A DNA stretch of 64,000 nt, from contig NZ_JAVJSX010000044.1 in the NCBI RefSeq assembly GCF_040219215.1, positions 305,988 to 369,987 of the forward strand, given 5' to 3'. The position numbers and the translations under genes are program-made. A model generated the notes under the pieces. It had not been told where the DNA came from and did no database searches. It worked only from the letters and a program-made list of their open reading frames with translations. The DNA is from Thalassobaculum_A sp040219215 (lineage in GTDB: Bacteria; Pseudomonadota; Alphaproteobacteria; Thalassobaculales; Thalassobaculaceae). Each line of letters starts with the position of its first letter. The first letter of the stretch is position 1. This document shows positions 41,485 through 50,599 of this stretch, one piece after another.

Positions 41485-43110
41485 ATGACCAACTCGATCT
41501 TCGACCGGGACCTGCCACGCGGGCGGGCCAACCACGCGGCCCTGACCCCGCTGGATTTTCTGGACCGGGCCGCGACCACCTACCCGGACAGGGTCGCGAT
41601 CGTCCATGGCGAGCACCGCTGGACCTACGCGCAGAAATATCAGCGGGCCCGCCGATTGGCGTCGGCGCTGGCCGCCCGTGGCATCGGCGTCGGCGACACG
41701 GTGTCGGTCCTGCTGCCCAATACGCCGGCGATGCTGGAGGTCCACTACGGCGTTCCGATGTCCGGCGCGGTACTGAACGCGATCAACACCCGGCTGGATG
41801 CGCCGACGATCGCCTTCATCCTGGACCACGCCGAGTCCAAGCTCGTCATCGTCGACCGGGAGTTCACCGCCGTCATGGCGGAGGCGGTCGCCGCGAGCCG
41901 CAGCAAGCCGCCGGTGATCTGGGTGGACGATCCTCTGGCCGAGCACGGGGATCCGCTCGGCGAGGCCGAGTACGAGGAGTTGCTGGCCACGGGCGATCCG
42001 GACTTTGCCTGGGCCCGGCCCGCCGACGAGTGGCAGGCCATTGCCCTGAACTACACCAGCGGCACGACCGGAAACCCCAAGGGCGTGGTGTTCCATCACC
42101 GCGGCGCGTTCCTGAATGCCTCGGGCAACGCCATCGCCTTCGGCCTGGACCGGGCGACCCGGTACCTGTGGACTCTGCCGATGTTCCACTGCAACGGCTG
42201 GACCTTCACCTGGGCGGTGACGGCGGTGTGCGGGACCCATGTGTGCCTGCGCAAGGTCGACCCGGCGCTGATCTTTCCGTCGATCGCCGACAACCTGGTC
42301 AGCCACATGTGCGGGGCGCCGATCGTCCTGACCATGCTGATCCACGCTCCCGAAACGGTCCGGCGGCGCTTCGATCACACGGTCTCGATCGCCACGGGCG
42401 GTGCGGCGCCACCGAGTGCGGTGATCGCCGGGATGGAGCGAATGGGCTTCAAGGTCACGCACCTGTACGGACTGACCGAGACCTATGGGCCGTCGACGAT
42501 CTGCGCATGGCCGCCGGAATGGGATGCCCTGGAGCCGGACGCCAAGGCCCGCAAGATGGCGCGCCAGGGCGTTCAGTACCCGACAATCGAAGGCATGCGA
42601 GTGGTGGACACCGAGACCGGCCGGGACGTGCCAATGGACGGCCAGACCATCGGCGAGTTGTGGTTGCGCGGAAACACGGTGATGAAGGGGTATCTGAAGA
42701 ATCCGAAGGCGACCGGCGAAGCCCTGGCCGAAGGCTGGTTCCACACCGGCGATCTGGCCGTCCTGCACCCCGACGGCTATGCCGAGGTGAAGGACCGCTC
42801 CAAGGACATCATCATCTCCGGGGGCGAGAACATCTCATCGCTGGAGGTCGAGGACGTGCTGTTCCGGCACCCGAGCATCATGGAGGCGGCGGTAGTCGCC
42901 CGCTCAGACGAACGCTGGGGCGAGACGCCCTGCGCGTTCGTCACGGTCAAGCCGGGGGCGTCGCTGACTGCTGAGGAAGTGATGGCCTATTGCCGGGAGA
43001 ACATGGCGCGCTTCAAGGCGCCGAAGACCGTGGTGTTCGGCGAATTGCCGAAGACCTCGACCGGAAAGATCCAGAAATTCGTGCTGCGGGAGCGGGCCGA
43101 GGCGCTGTGA
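41485..43110 (+). CDS. Acyl-CoA synthetase (AMP-forming), DmdB/AAE-like
   Basis: 541 residues. An ANL-superfamily ligase that activates a carboxylic acid via an acyl-adenylate and transfers it to CoA. The P-loop-like motif is NYTSGTTGNPKGVVFHHR, and YGLTETYGPS and WFHTGDLAVLHPDGYAEVKD are the A5 and A7 motifs; the catalytic lysine is in PKTSTGKIQKFVLR. The overall style, with FHCNGWTFTW, fits the DmdB (methylmercaptopropionate-CoA ligase) and medium-chain acyl-activating group, but the substrate cannot be fixed. No other dmd gene is nearby. An in-frame codon at 41470 would add five residues. Confidence 0.9.
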   Translation: MTNSIFDRDLPRGRANHAALTPLDFLDRAATTYPDRVAIVHGEHRWTYAQKYQRARRLASALAARGIGVGDTVSVLLPNTPAMLEVHYGVPMSGAVLNAINTRLDAPTIAFILDHAESKLVIVDREFTAVMAEAVAASRSKPPVIWVDDPLAEHGDPLGEAEYEELLATGDPDFAWARPADEWQAIALNYTSGTTGNPKGVVFHHRGAFLNASGNAIAFGLDRATRYLWTLPMFHCNGWTFTWAVTAVCGTHVCLRKVDPALIFPSIADNLVSHMCGAPIVLTMLIHAPETVRRRFDHTVSIATGGAAPPSAVIAGMERMGFKVTHLYGLTETYGPSTICAWPPEWDALEPDAKARKMARQGVQYPTIEGMRVVDTETGRDVPMDGQTIGELWLRGNTVMKGYLKNPKATGEALAEGWFHTGDLAVLHPDGYAEVKDRSKDIIISGGENISSLEVEDVLFRHPSIMEAAVVARSDERWGETPCAFVTVKPGASLTAEEVMAYCRENMARFKAPKTVVFGELPKTSTGKIQKFVLRERAEAL

Positions 43111-43125
43111 TCCGGCGTGTGTCGG

Positions 43126-44451
43126 TCAGGGGTGGCCGACGAGATCGTCCAATTCCGCGAAGTCCGGTAGTTCCGCGTTGATCGCCTGGCCTCGGCGGAT
43201 CACCACCCGATCGCTCTGCGGCCGCGCGATCAACTCGTCGAACCGCCGGGCCGAGAACAGGATCAGGTCCGCCGGCGCACCGACTGCGATGCGGCCGGCA
43301 TCGATGCCCATGGCGGTAGCCGGAGTCCGGGTTACAGCTGCCGGCCAGGGGTCGATCGGCCGGTCGAGATGCCCGATCCTTACTGCGGTCCGGAACACCT
43401 CGATCAGGTCGAGGTCGCCGTACGCATAGAACGGGTCGCGGGTGTTGTCGCTGGCGATCGTCACCGCGGCGCCATGGCCTGCCAGTTCCAGCAGCGGTGC
43501 CACCCCACGCTGGCGTGGGCTGCGTCCGGGCACGCGGTTCTGCAGGAACAGATTGCACAGAGGCAAAGACACCACCGCCACGCCGAGATCGGCGATCCGC
43601 GCCATGCTGTGCTGCGCGTCCGCATCCGCGCGAGTCGACAGGCTGCACAGATGGCCGAGCGTCACCGGCCCGGCGAATCCCGTGCGTTCGATGGAGTCGA
43701 GGATCCGGTCGACCGCAGTGACCGATGGGTCGAGGGTCTCGTCGACATGCATGTCGACCGCCAGACCACGCACTGCCGCCAGGGTGAGTACCCGGTCGAG
43801 CAGGGCCTCGGCGTTCGGGTCCTCGTACGCGACCACACCGAGAACACCGTCATACGCGGCCACCATATCGGCAATCCGGCGGGCGTAATCGACATCCGAA
43901 TAATGCGAAATCGGGACCAGCGCTGCCGGTTGGATGGCAATTCGTCCAATCCAGGTCTCGCGCACCGGCGCCAGCGCCCGCCATGACCGTTCCGGGTCGT
44001 CCTGGGCCGTGTCCAGGTGGGTGCGCAGCGCGACCGTGCCGTGGACGTAGGCACAGCGCAGGGCGAAGTCCATCCGTCGCTGAATGTCGGTCTGGGACCA
44101 CCGGCTGGTTCGATCAGGCGGGACCGCTGCCAGGGCACCGGCAAAGTCGGCCGTCGGATTCGGTGCCCTCGGCAGAATGTGGCCTTTGTCGAGATGGGTG
44201 TGCAGGTCGACGAGGCCCGGCCAGACCTGCCGGCCGGCCCGGTCGATCACCGCGAGGTCTCCCCGGACGGTGCCGGGTGGCGCGATGGCCTCGACCCGGC
44301 CGTCGTTGATCACCAGATCGCAGCGCGTCAGTCCGTCCGGGTTCGTCGCAAGTTCGATCGAAGCAGGGGCATCAAGCAGCACCGTTGGCACTGCCGCATT
44401 GGCCAACACCCAGTGCCCGGTCTTCGGAACCGCGGTGCGCCCATCAGTCAT
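43126..44451 (-). CDS. Cytosine deaminase-like amidohydrolase
   Basis: 441 residues. A metal-dependent amidohydrolase close in pattern to E. coli CodA. The metal HxH is in GLVDLHTHLDKGH, the catalytic Glu in VDMHVDETLDP, a metal His in LGHLCSL and the late Asp in IASDNTRDPF, which aligns with the GHDDVFDP site of CodA. CodA makes uracil from cytosine; related enzymes act on creatinine or isoguanine, so the exact base is open. It is the last gene of a minus-strand operon: its ATG at 44451 overlaps the permease stop by eight bases, coupling the enzyme to an importer. Confidence 0.85.
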   Translation of the reverse strand: MTDGRTAVPKTGHWVLANAAVPTVLLDAPASIELATNPDGLTRCDLVINDGRVEAIAPPGTVRGDLAVIDRAGRQVWPGLVDLHTHLDKGHILPRAPNPTADFAGALAAVPPDRTSRWSQTDIQRRMDFALRCAYVHGTVALRTHLDTAQDDPERSWRALAPVRETWIGRIAIQPAALVPISHYSDVDYARRIADMVAAYDGVLGVVAYEDPNAEALLDRVLTLAAVRGLAVDMHVDETLDPSVTAVDRILDSIERTGFAGPVTLGHLCSLSTRADADAQHSMARIADLGVAVVSLPLCNLFLQNRVPGRSPRQRGVAPLLELAGHGAAVTIASDNTRDPFYAYGDLDLIEVFRTAVRIGHLDRPIDPWPAAVTRTPATAMGIDAGRIAVGAPADLILFSARRFDELIARPQSDRVVIRRGQAINAELPDFAELDDLVGHP

Positions 44452-45301
44452 CGGTCGGTGTCGCGCTTTCGTGCCAACGCCGCAGAACCAGGTGCTGCAA
44501 CAGGGTGAAGGCCAGGAAGATCGCAATCCCGGTCAGGGAGATCAAGAGAAGGGCAGCGAACATCCGCGGGATCTCCAGCCGGTAGCCGGATTCCAGGATC
44601 CGGTACGCAAGGCCTGACGAGGAGCCGGCGGACCCAGCGGCAAACTCCGCTACGATGGCTCCGATCAGGGCCAGTCCACCGGCGATCCGAAGGCCTGCCA
44701 GAAAATAGGGCATCGCCGACGGCAGCCGCAGGTACCGCAGGGTCTGCCAGCGGGTCGCGCCGTACAGCTTGTAGAGCGCCAGCAGGTTGCGGTCGGCGGA
44801 GTTCAGGCCGAGCGTGGTGTTCGACAGGATGGGGAAGAACGCGACGATCCAAGCGCAGATCAGCAGGGCGGCGTGCACGTTGTCGACATAGATCAGGATC
44901 AGCGGTGCGATCGCGATCACCGGCGTTACCTGCAGGACCACGGCGTATGGGAAGAAGCTCAGTTCCACCCATTTCGACTGTGTGAACAGAATCGCCAGCA
45001 GCAGCCCGCCGAAGGTCGCCACTGCCAGGGCAAGCACCGTTATCTCGATCGTCACCAGCAGTGACGGCCAAAGTGTCCCCCAGTCGTTCACCAGGCTGTC
45101 AAGAACCAGCGCCGGCCCGGGCAGGATGTATGGTGGGATGTCGTTGATCCGCACGACCAGATCCCAGGCCGACAGGGCGATCAGGCCGACGACCAGGGGC
45201 GCGAGGATCCGGGCGGTCCGCTCCCGACGCCGCGCGTCGCGTGCCGCTGCCAGCCGCTGTTCGGCGTCCTGGGCTTCGGCGGCGGCGTCGATGCGGATCA
45301 C
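44444..45301 (-). CDS. ABC transporter permease, SsuC/ThiX-like
   Basis: 285 residues, about six membrane helices. The cytoplasmic EAA loop is visible in ALYKLYGATRWQTLRYLRLPSAMPYF, which contacts the ATPase. The type fits the permeases of nitrate/sulfonate/taurine and pyrimidine-precursor importers. GTG 45301 overlaps the ATPase stop (GTGA), so coupled translation is likely; a TTG at 45349 inside the upstream gene is rejected. In the operon it lies between the ATPase and a CodA-like deaminase, which suggests a pyrimidine-like substrate. Confidence 0.92.
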   Translation of the reverse strand: MIRIDAAAEAQDAEQRLAAARDARRRERTARILAPLVVGLIALSAWDLVVRINDIPPYILPGPALVLDSLVNDWGTLWPSLLVTIEITVLALAVATFGGLLLAILFTQSKWVELSFFPYAVVLQVTPVIAIAPLILIYVDNVHAALLICAWIVAFFPILSNTTLGLNSADRNLLALYKLYGATRWQTLRYLRLPSAMPYFLAGLRIAGGLALIGAIVAEFAAGSAGSSSGLAYRILESGYRLEIPRMFAALLLISLTGIAIFLAFTLLQHLVLRRWHESATPTDD

Positions 45302-46089
45302 GCCGGCGCTCCCATGGCCCGGTGGAGGATGGCGCTGGTCGCCTGGCAAGCCGCAGCATAGCGGGGATCGGTTCGGAACGCCTCGGTTCGCGGGTAGGGA
45401 ACGTCGACGCTGATCTCCTCGGCAACGCGACCGGGGCGTGGCGTCATCACCGCGATCCGGGATGCGAGATAGACACTCTCGAACACGCTGTGGGTGACGA
45501 AGACCACGGTCCAGCCGTGCTCCTGCTGGAGACGCAACAGGTCGTCGTTCAGCTTGAAGCGGGTGATCTCGTCAAGCGCCGCGAATGGCTCGTCCATCAG
45601 CAGCAGGCGTGGGTGGGTGACCAGGGCACGGGCAATGGAAACCCGCATCTTCATGCCGCCCGACAGTTGGCGCGGATAGGCCGTTTCGAACCCGTCAAGG
45701 CCGACCCCGGCTAGCGCCCCGCACACCTGTTGGCGCGCAGCGGCTCGCGACAGTCCGGCGAGCCGCAGCGGTAGCCAGACATTGTCAAATGCCGTCGCCC
45801 AGGGCATCAGCGTGGGCTCCTGGAATACATACGCGACATCGTGGTGCCAGGCCTCGGCCGACGGGCCGGTGGCCGCCGCCACCTGCAGCTGGCCGGAATC
45901 GGCGGGCATCAATCCAGCGATCAACCGCAGGACGGTGCTTTTCCCGCAACCCGACGGACCGAGCAGGCTAACGAACTCGCCTTCCTGCACGTCGAGGTTC
46001 AGATCGTCCAGCGCGACGACCCCGTTGCCGAATGCCTTGCGGACGCCGGCAAGGCTGATCAGGGACCGGGCGCTGCTCGGAGTGGTCAT
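45298..46089 (-). CDS. ABC transporter ATP-binding protein, SsuB/ThiZ-like
   Basis: 263 residues. Walker A GPSGCGKSTVLR near residue 44-55, Q-loop VFQEPTLMPW, signature LSGGMKMRVSIARAL and Walker B LLLMDEPFAALDE make a complete ATPase, with the switch His in FVTHSVFES. The LSGGMKMR form and FQEPTLMPW are typical for the nitrate/taurine/HMP importer group. ATG 46089 overlaps the stop of the upstream substrate-binding protein gene (ATGA). It energises the adjacent permease. Confidence 0.94.
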   Translation of the reverse strand: MTTPSSARSLISLAGVRKAFGNGVVALDDLNLDVQEGEFVSLLGPSGCGKSTVLRLIAGLMPADSGQLQVAAATGPSAEAWHHDVAYVFQEPTLMPWATAFDNVWLPLRLAGLSRAAARQQVCGALAGVGLDGFETAYPRQLSGGMKMRVSIARALVTHPRLLLMDEPFAALDEITRFKLNDDLLRLQQEHGWTVVFVTHSVFESVYLASRIAVMTPRPGRVAEEISVDVPYPRTEAFRTDPRYAAACQATSAILHRAMGAPA

Positions 46090-47120
46090 TGCTTGGCGAG
46101 CAGTTCCCGTTTCCGCTCCAGCCCGACGCCCTTGTTGACGAACTGCAGCGTGTAGCCGCGATCCAGCGGAAGGTCCTGGCTGTAAGGCCCGACATCAACC
46201 GCGAAGGTGAAGAACGAGAGCCAGCGATCGTCGGTCATGGCGTTGACGCCAAGGGTGAGGGCATCCCCGGAATCGGCGATCCCGTACTCGTTCATCTTGG
46301 CCCGGGAATAGGTAAGCTGCGCGTCGGAGATGTCCGGGTTGTCGATCTTGATCAGGGCGTTCGCGGCGCTTGGATCGCCGTACAGGTAGTTGACCCACCC
46401 GATCGCCGTGGCGTCCACGAAGCGTTGCACGAGGTCGGGATTCTCTTCGACCAGTTTCCATGACGTGTCGATGGTCGTCGAATAGCTGCGATAGCCGTGG
46501 TCGGCCAGTAGGAAGACGCGCGGGCTGAAGCGGGCCGCCTGCTCGACGGCGAACGGCTCCGATGTCACGTAGCCCTGCTGCCCCCAGCTCTTGTTGGCGA
46601 TGAACGGAGCTGGATTGAAGGTGTATGGCCTGATCTGCTCGTCGGTGAACCCATAGGCATTCTTCAGCCATGCCCAGAAGGTGATTTGGCCCTCCTTGCT
46701 GATCAGCACGGTAGCGCCTTTCAGGTCCTCGAGCTTCTGGTACGGCGAATCCGGATGCACCATCAGGATCTGCGGGTCTTTCTGGAAGTTCGCCGCGACC
46801 GTGACCATCGGCACCTTGTTGGCCAGATAGTTGAAGGTGCCGAACATGTTGCCGCCCATGTTGAAGTCGAGCTTGCCGGCAGCCAGCAACTGCGGGTGGT
46901 TGATGTTCGGACCACCCTGCCGAATGGTCACGCTGAGGCCGTAGCGCTCGTAGGTGCCGTCGGCGACCGCCTGATAGTAGCCGCCATGTTCGGCCTGGGC
47001 CTTCCAGTTGGTGCCGAAGGTGACGGCGTCGAGAGCCGCGGCTGGTGCGGTGGCGAGGATCATCACGACGGCCGACGCCACCAGCCGCACAGCCCAGCGT
47101 CCCAGGGTCAACATGGTCAT
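46086..47120 (-). CDS. ABC transporter substrate-binding protein, NMT1/THI5-like
   Basis: 344 residues. A cleavable signal peptide (about 1-28, VRLVASAVVMILATAPAAA) targets it to the periplasm. The mature protein begins VTFGTNWKAQAEHGGYYQAV, the classic NMT1/THI5-like opening (WxxxxEHGGYYQA), and later contains AAGKLDFNMGGNMFG and WGQQGYVTSEP. This family binds pyrimidine or thiamine precursors, riboflavin and other small heterocycles. ATG 47120 is chosen because GGAGG sits six bases upstream; ATG 47126 and 47114 are in frame. It is the first gene of the importer-deaminase operon. Confidence 0.92.
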   Translation of the reverse strand: MTMLTLGRWAVRLVASAVVMILATAPAAALDAVTFGTNWKAQAEHGGYYQAVADGTYERYGLSVTIRQGGPNINHPQLLAAGKLDFNMGGNMFGTFNYLANKVPMVTVAANFQKDPQILMVHPDSPYQKLEDLKGATVLISKEGQITFWAWLKNAYGFTDEQIRPYTFNPAPFIANKSWGQQGYVTSEPFAVEQAARFSPRVFLLADHGYRSYSTTIDTSWKLVEENPDLVQRFVDATAIGWVNYLYGDPSAANALIKIDNPDISDAQLTYSRAKMNEYGIADSGDALTLGVNAMTDDRWLSFFTFAVDVGPYSQDLPLDRGYTLQFVNKGVGLERKRELLAKQ

Positions 47121-47273
47121 CGGCATCCTCCGTGTTGTCGGCCGATCGGAGACATAGACGTCAGCGTATCGGGACCTGCTGCGGTGCACAATCGGCGCGA
47201 GCGGCTCGGGCCTCTTGATGTCCGGTTCGCCGGCCGTTATCTAGCGGGCCTTCACGTCAGGGATATCACCGCT

Positions 47274-48866
47274 ATGGGCTCGCTCGCCGAGGAGGTGGCC
47301 CGGCGCCGGACTTTCGCGATCATCTCGCACCCGGATGCCGGCAAGACCACGCTGACCGAGAAGCTGCTGCTGTTCGGGGGAGCGATCCAGCTTGCCGGCG
47401 CGGTGAAGGCGCGCGGACAAGCGCGGCGTGCACGCTCGGACTGGATGAAGGTCGAGCAGGAGCGTGGCATTTCCGTCGCGTCATCGGTGATGACCTACGA
47501 GTTCCAGGGCAAGACCTTCAACCTGCTGGACACCCCGGGTCACGAAGACTTCTCGGAAGACACCTACCGCACCCTGACCGCGGTCGACTCCGCGGTGATG
47601 GTTATCGACGCCGCCAAAGGCATTGAGGAACAGACCCGCAAGCTGTTCGAAGTTTGCCGCCTGCGTGACGTGCCGATCGTCACGTTCATCAACAAGCTGG
47701 ACCGTGAGACCCGCGATCCGTTCGAACTCCTGGACGAGATCGAACAGACCCTGGCGCTCGACGTTTCCCCGGCCAGTTGGCCGATCGGGACCGGGCAGCG
47801 CTTCAAGGGTTGCTATGACCTGCTGCGCGACCAGTTGATCCTGGTCGCCCGTGGCAACCACGACCGTCCGGCCGAGGGCATCCAGTGCCGTGGTCTCGAC
47901 GACCCCAAGCTCGACGAGTTGCTGCCGGCCGACCAGGTTCGGGAGTTGCGCGATCAGGTCGAGATGGTGCGTGGTCTGTGCCCGGAATTCGATCTGGAGG
48001 CGTTTCGCTACGGGACCATGACGCCGGTGTTCTTTGGCAGTGCCTTGAACAATTTCGGGGTCCGGGAACTGCTGCAGGGAGTGGCGGAATACGCTCCGTC
48101 GCCGCGGCCGCAGCCGGCGGTCGAACGCCCAATCCTGCCGGACGAGACCAAGGTGTCGGCGTTCGTTTTCAAGATCCAGGCGAACATGGACCCCAAGCAT
48201 CGCGACCGTATTGCGTTCGTGCGTCTCAGCTCTGGTCACTTCAAGCGCGGCATGAAGCTGAAGCACATCCGCAGCGGCAAGCAGATGACCATGCACAACC
48301 CGGTGCTGTTCCTGGCCCGGGACCGCGAGGTTGCGGACGAGGCCTGGCCCGGCGACATCATCGGTATTCCGAACCATGGCAACCTGCGCATCGGTGACAC
48401 GCTGACCGAAGGCGAGGAACTGCACGTCACCGGAATCCCGAGTTTCGCACCCGAGCTTCTGCAACGCGTCCGTCCGACTGATCCGATGAAAATGAAACAC
48501 TTATCGAGGGCAGTTGAGCAACTGGCTGAAGAAGGTGCGGCCAAGGCCTTCAAGACCCGGCTGGGCAGCCAATGGATCGTCGGAGTGGTCGGAGCCTTGC
48601 AGTTCGAGGTGCTGGCCGACCGGATCCGCACTGAGTACGACGTGCCGGTGACGTTCGAGACCGCCGGGCTGTACACCGCGCGGTGGGTCGCCGGCGACGA
48701 TGACGGTGTGGAGTTGAAGCGGTTCGTCGACGCCCACCAGGGCGATCTGGCGGAAGATCACGACGGTGACTGGGTGTTCCTGGCCCGCAACGCCTGGCAT
48801 TTGAAGCATACCGCCGATACCTGGCCGAAGCTCCGGTTCATGGCGACCAAGCAGCAACAGATCTGA
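47274..48866 (+). CDS. prfC: Peptide chain release factor 3
   Basis: 530 residues, normal for RF3. This GTPase recycles RF1 and RF2 from the ribosome after peptide release. G1 is ISHPDAGKTTLTEKLL, the switch region has ERGISVASSVM, G3 is DTPGHEDFSEDTYRTL and G4 is INKLDRE. C-terminal segments such as VGALQFEVLADRIRTEYDV are specific to RF3 rather than EF-G. ATG 47274 is chosen; the frame stays open far upstream but that part is antisense to the transporter gene. The short gap to the divergent binding-protein gene (about 150 bases) should hold promoters for both. Confidence 0.95.
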   Translation: MGSLAEEVARRRTFAIISHPDAGKTTLTEKLLLFGGAIQLAGAVKARGQARRARSDWMKVEQERGISVASSVMTYEFQGKTFNLLDTPGHEDFSEDTYRTLTAVDSAVMVIDAAKGIEEQTRKLFEVCRLRDVPIVTFINKLDRETRDPFELLDEIEQTLALDVSPASWPIGTGQRFKGCYDLLRDQLILVARGNHDRPAEGIQCRGLDDPKLDELLPADQVRELRDQVEMVRGLCPEFDLEAFRYGTMTPVFFGSALNNFGVRELLQGVAEYAPSPRPQPAVERPILPDETKVSAFVFKIQANMDPKHRDRIAFVRLSSGHFKRGMKLKHIRSGKQMTMHNPVLFLARDREVADEAWPGDIIGIPNHGNLRIGDTLTEGEELHVTGIPSFAPELLQRVRPTDPMKMKHLSRAVEQLAEEGAAKAFKTRLGSQWIVGVVGALQFEVLADRIRTEYDVPVTFETAGLYTARWVAGDDDGVELKRFVDAHQGDLAEDHDGDWVFLARNAWHLKHTADTWPKLRFMATKQQQI

Positions 48867-48942
48867 GTCGATCATCGGACAGTGCGAATCTGTCACAGAA
48901 TCGTCGATTGCCGGATCGATTTCGGCGCGGCAAAGTCCGGCC

Positions 48943-50379
48943 ATGACTGATACAGCCGCGCCCGCAAGCCTGATCGACCGCACGCTGCGCAACCTCCGGT
49001 CTGCCTGGACCGGGTTGTCGGACTCCACCCGGTACTACCTGTCGGGCGCGCCGCGCCCGGATCTGCCGGGTGACGACCTCGCCAAGATGCGTCTGCAGAT
49101 GACCGACTGCCTTGAGGCGAAAGGCGGCGAGGTGTCGGCGCGCGCCCGCGCAGCCGAGCTCGGACGGTCCTACCTCGCGTTGAATGCCACCGGGCGTCGC
49201 CGATTCCTGACGCTGCTGGCCGAGGAGTTCGGCCCGGATCGCACCGAGGTCTCGCTGGCTATCGAGGCGCTTCACGCGGCGCGCTCGGAAGACGAGCGCC
49301 GACGCAGCGAGCGGCGGTTGCGCGATGCGCTGGTCCCGCATTGGCGACGGCTGCTGATGCGCTTCAACGCGCTGCCGGAAGGGGTGAAGTTTCTGGTCGA
49401 CCTGAGGGCGGAACTGGTTCCGATGGCGAAGGATTCGCCGGAATTGACCGACCTGGACGCCGACCTGCGCGAGTTGCTGGCGGCGTGGTTCGACGTCGGG
49501 TTGCTGGAACTGCGCCAGATCACCTGGGACGCTCCGGCGGCGCTGCTTGAGAAGCTGATCGCCTACGAGGCGGTCCACAAGATCCGATCATGGGAGGATC
49601 TGAAGAATCGGCTGGATTCGGATCGGCGGTGTTTCGCTTACTTTCACCCGAACATGCCGCAGGAGCCGCTGATTTTCGTGGAGGTGGCGCTGGTCGACGG
49701 CATGTCCGCCGGGGTCGAGGCATTGCTCGACGAAGACGCGCCGCGGACCGATCCCCGTGCGGCCAATACGGCGATCTTCTACTCGATATCCAATGCGCAG
49801 CGCGGTTTGGCCGGGATCAGTTTTGGGAACTTCCTCATCAAGCGCGTTGTCGATGTGCTGGAGCACGAGTTTCCGAACCTGAAGACCTTCGCCACCCTGT
49901 CGCCGATTCCGGGCTTCGCCGCGTGGTACGCGAGTGCGGTTGAAGACGGGCAGGGCCCGTCGCTGACCTCGCCTGAGCGCCGGGCGCTGCTAGCAGCGCT
50001 CGGTCTGGAGGATGACGACAGCGGCGATTCGGACCTGGTGGGGCGTGCCCTGGCGGTTGATGGCTGGTGGCGGACTGCCGCGCTGTCCGATGCCCTGAAA
50101 GCACCGATGATGCGGATGGCTGCCCGCTACCTGCTGACGGCCAAGCGATCGAACGGCACGGCCCGCGACCCTGTGGCCCATTTCCACCTGTCGAACGGCG
50201 CTCGGATGGAGCGCCTGAACTGGCTGGGCGACCCATCGCCCAACGGTCTCCGCCAGTCGTCCGGAATGATGATCAACTACCTCTATAAGCTGAGCGCAAT
50301 CGACGACAACCACGAAGCCTACTCGGACGGCGCTCTGATCGCCTCGTCCTCGGCGATGCGCGCGCTGGTCCGCGGTTGA
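48943..50379 (+). CDS. mcd: Malonyl-CoA decarboxylase
   Basis: 478 residues. It converts malonyl-CoA to acetyl-CoA and CO2. The N-terminal helical domain (1-150) is followed by the acetyltransferase-like catalytic domain, with the conserved FYSISNAQRGLAGISFGNFL, FATLSPIPGFAAWY and DPVAHFHLSNGARMERLNWL; the His in AHFHL and the Ser/His pair in these motifs match the known catalytic residues. MatB malonyl-CoA synthetase is often adjacent but is not seen here; the ligase at 41.5 kb is a different subgroup. It ends shortly before tRNA-Leu. Confidence 0.94.
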   Translation: MTDTAAPASLIDRTLRNLRSAWTGLSDSTRYYLSGAPRPDLPGDDLAKMRLQMTDCLEAKGGEVSARARAAELGRSYLALNATGRRRFLTLLAEEFGPDRTEVSLAIEALHAARSEDERRRSERRLRDALVPHWRRLLMRFNALPEGVKFLVDLRAELVPMAKDSPELTDLDADLRELLAAWFDVGLLELRQITWDAPAALLEKLIAYEAVHKIRSWEDLKNRLDSDRRCFAYFHPNMPQEPLIFVEVALVDGMSAGVEALLDEDAPRTDPRAANTAIFYSISNAQRGLAGISFGNFLIKRVVDVLEHEFPNLKTFATLSPIPGFAAWYASAVEDGQGPSLTSPERRALLAALGLEDDDSGDSDLVGRALAVDGWWRTAALSDALKAPMMRMAARYLLTAKRSNGTARDPVAHFHLSNGARMERLNWLGDPSPNGLRQSSGMMINYLYKLSAIDDNHEAYSDGALIASSSAMRALVRG

Positions 50380-50409
50380 GACCGGTGTGGCGGAGCGGGT
50401 GCCGCCCGG

Positions 50410-50438
50410 TTGACGCGGGATGCGAGGTCATATAGCAG
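50410..50438 (+). promoter_or_regulatory. Candidate sigma-70 promoter for tRNA-Leu
   Basis: TTGACG (50410-50415) is followed by TATAGC at 50431-50436 (15-base spacer) or TAGCAG at 50433-50438 (17-base spacer). It lies 35 bases before the tRNA. Confidence 0.45.
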
Positions 50439-50472
50439 TGCGCCTCCTGACGTAGGGCGCGCAACGCTCGGC

Positions 50473-50557
50473 GCGGGTGTGGTGGAATTGGTAGACACGC
50501 TGGATTTAGGTTCCAGTGGCGCAAGCCTTGGGGGTTCGAGTCCCTCCACCCGCACCA
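50473..50557 (+). tRNA. tRNA-Leu (anticodon TAG)
   Basis: 85 nt with encoded CCA and a long variable arm. Acceptor GCGGGTG pairs with CACCCGC. The anticodon stem CTGGA/TCCAG holds the loop TTTAGGT with anticodon TAG. The T arm contains GGTTCGAGTCC. It reads CTA and, with modification, other CTN codons. Confidence 0.96.
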
Positions 50558-50599
50558 GGGCGTCGATCGGACCGCGACCGCGGGCCCTTGATCGACCGG

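Noticed and set aside
40713..42974. A 753-codon plus-strand frame across the FrnE-like and acyl-CoA synthetase genes
   Set aside because: It runs antisense to one clear gene and out of frame with the other.
43100..43160. Terminator between the acyl-CoA synthetase and deaminase genes
   Set aside because: Only a short TCGG/CCGA pairing is possible, without a T-tract.
46686..47273. N-terminal extension of prfC
   Set aside because: The extension is antisense to the NMT1-type binding protein gene, and RF3 proteins start at the MGSLAEEVARRRTFA region.
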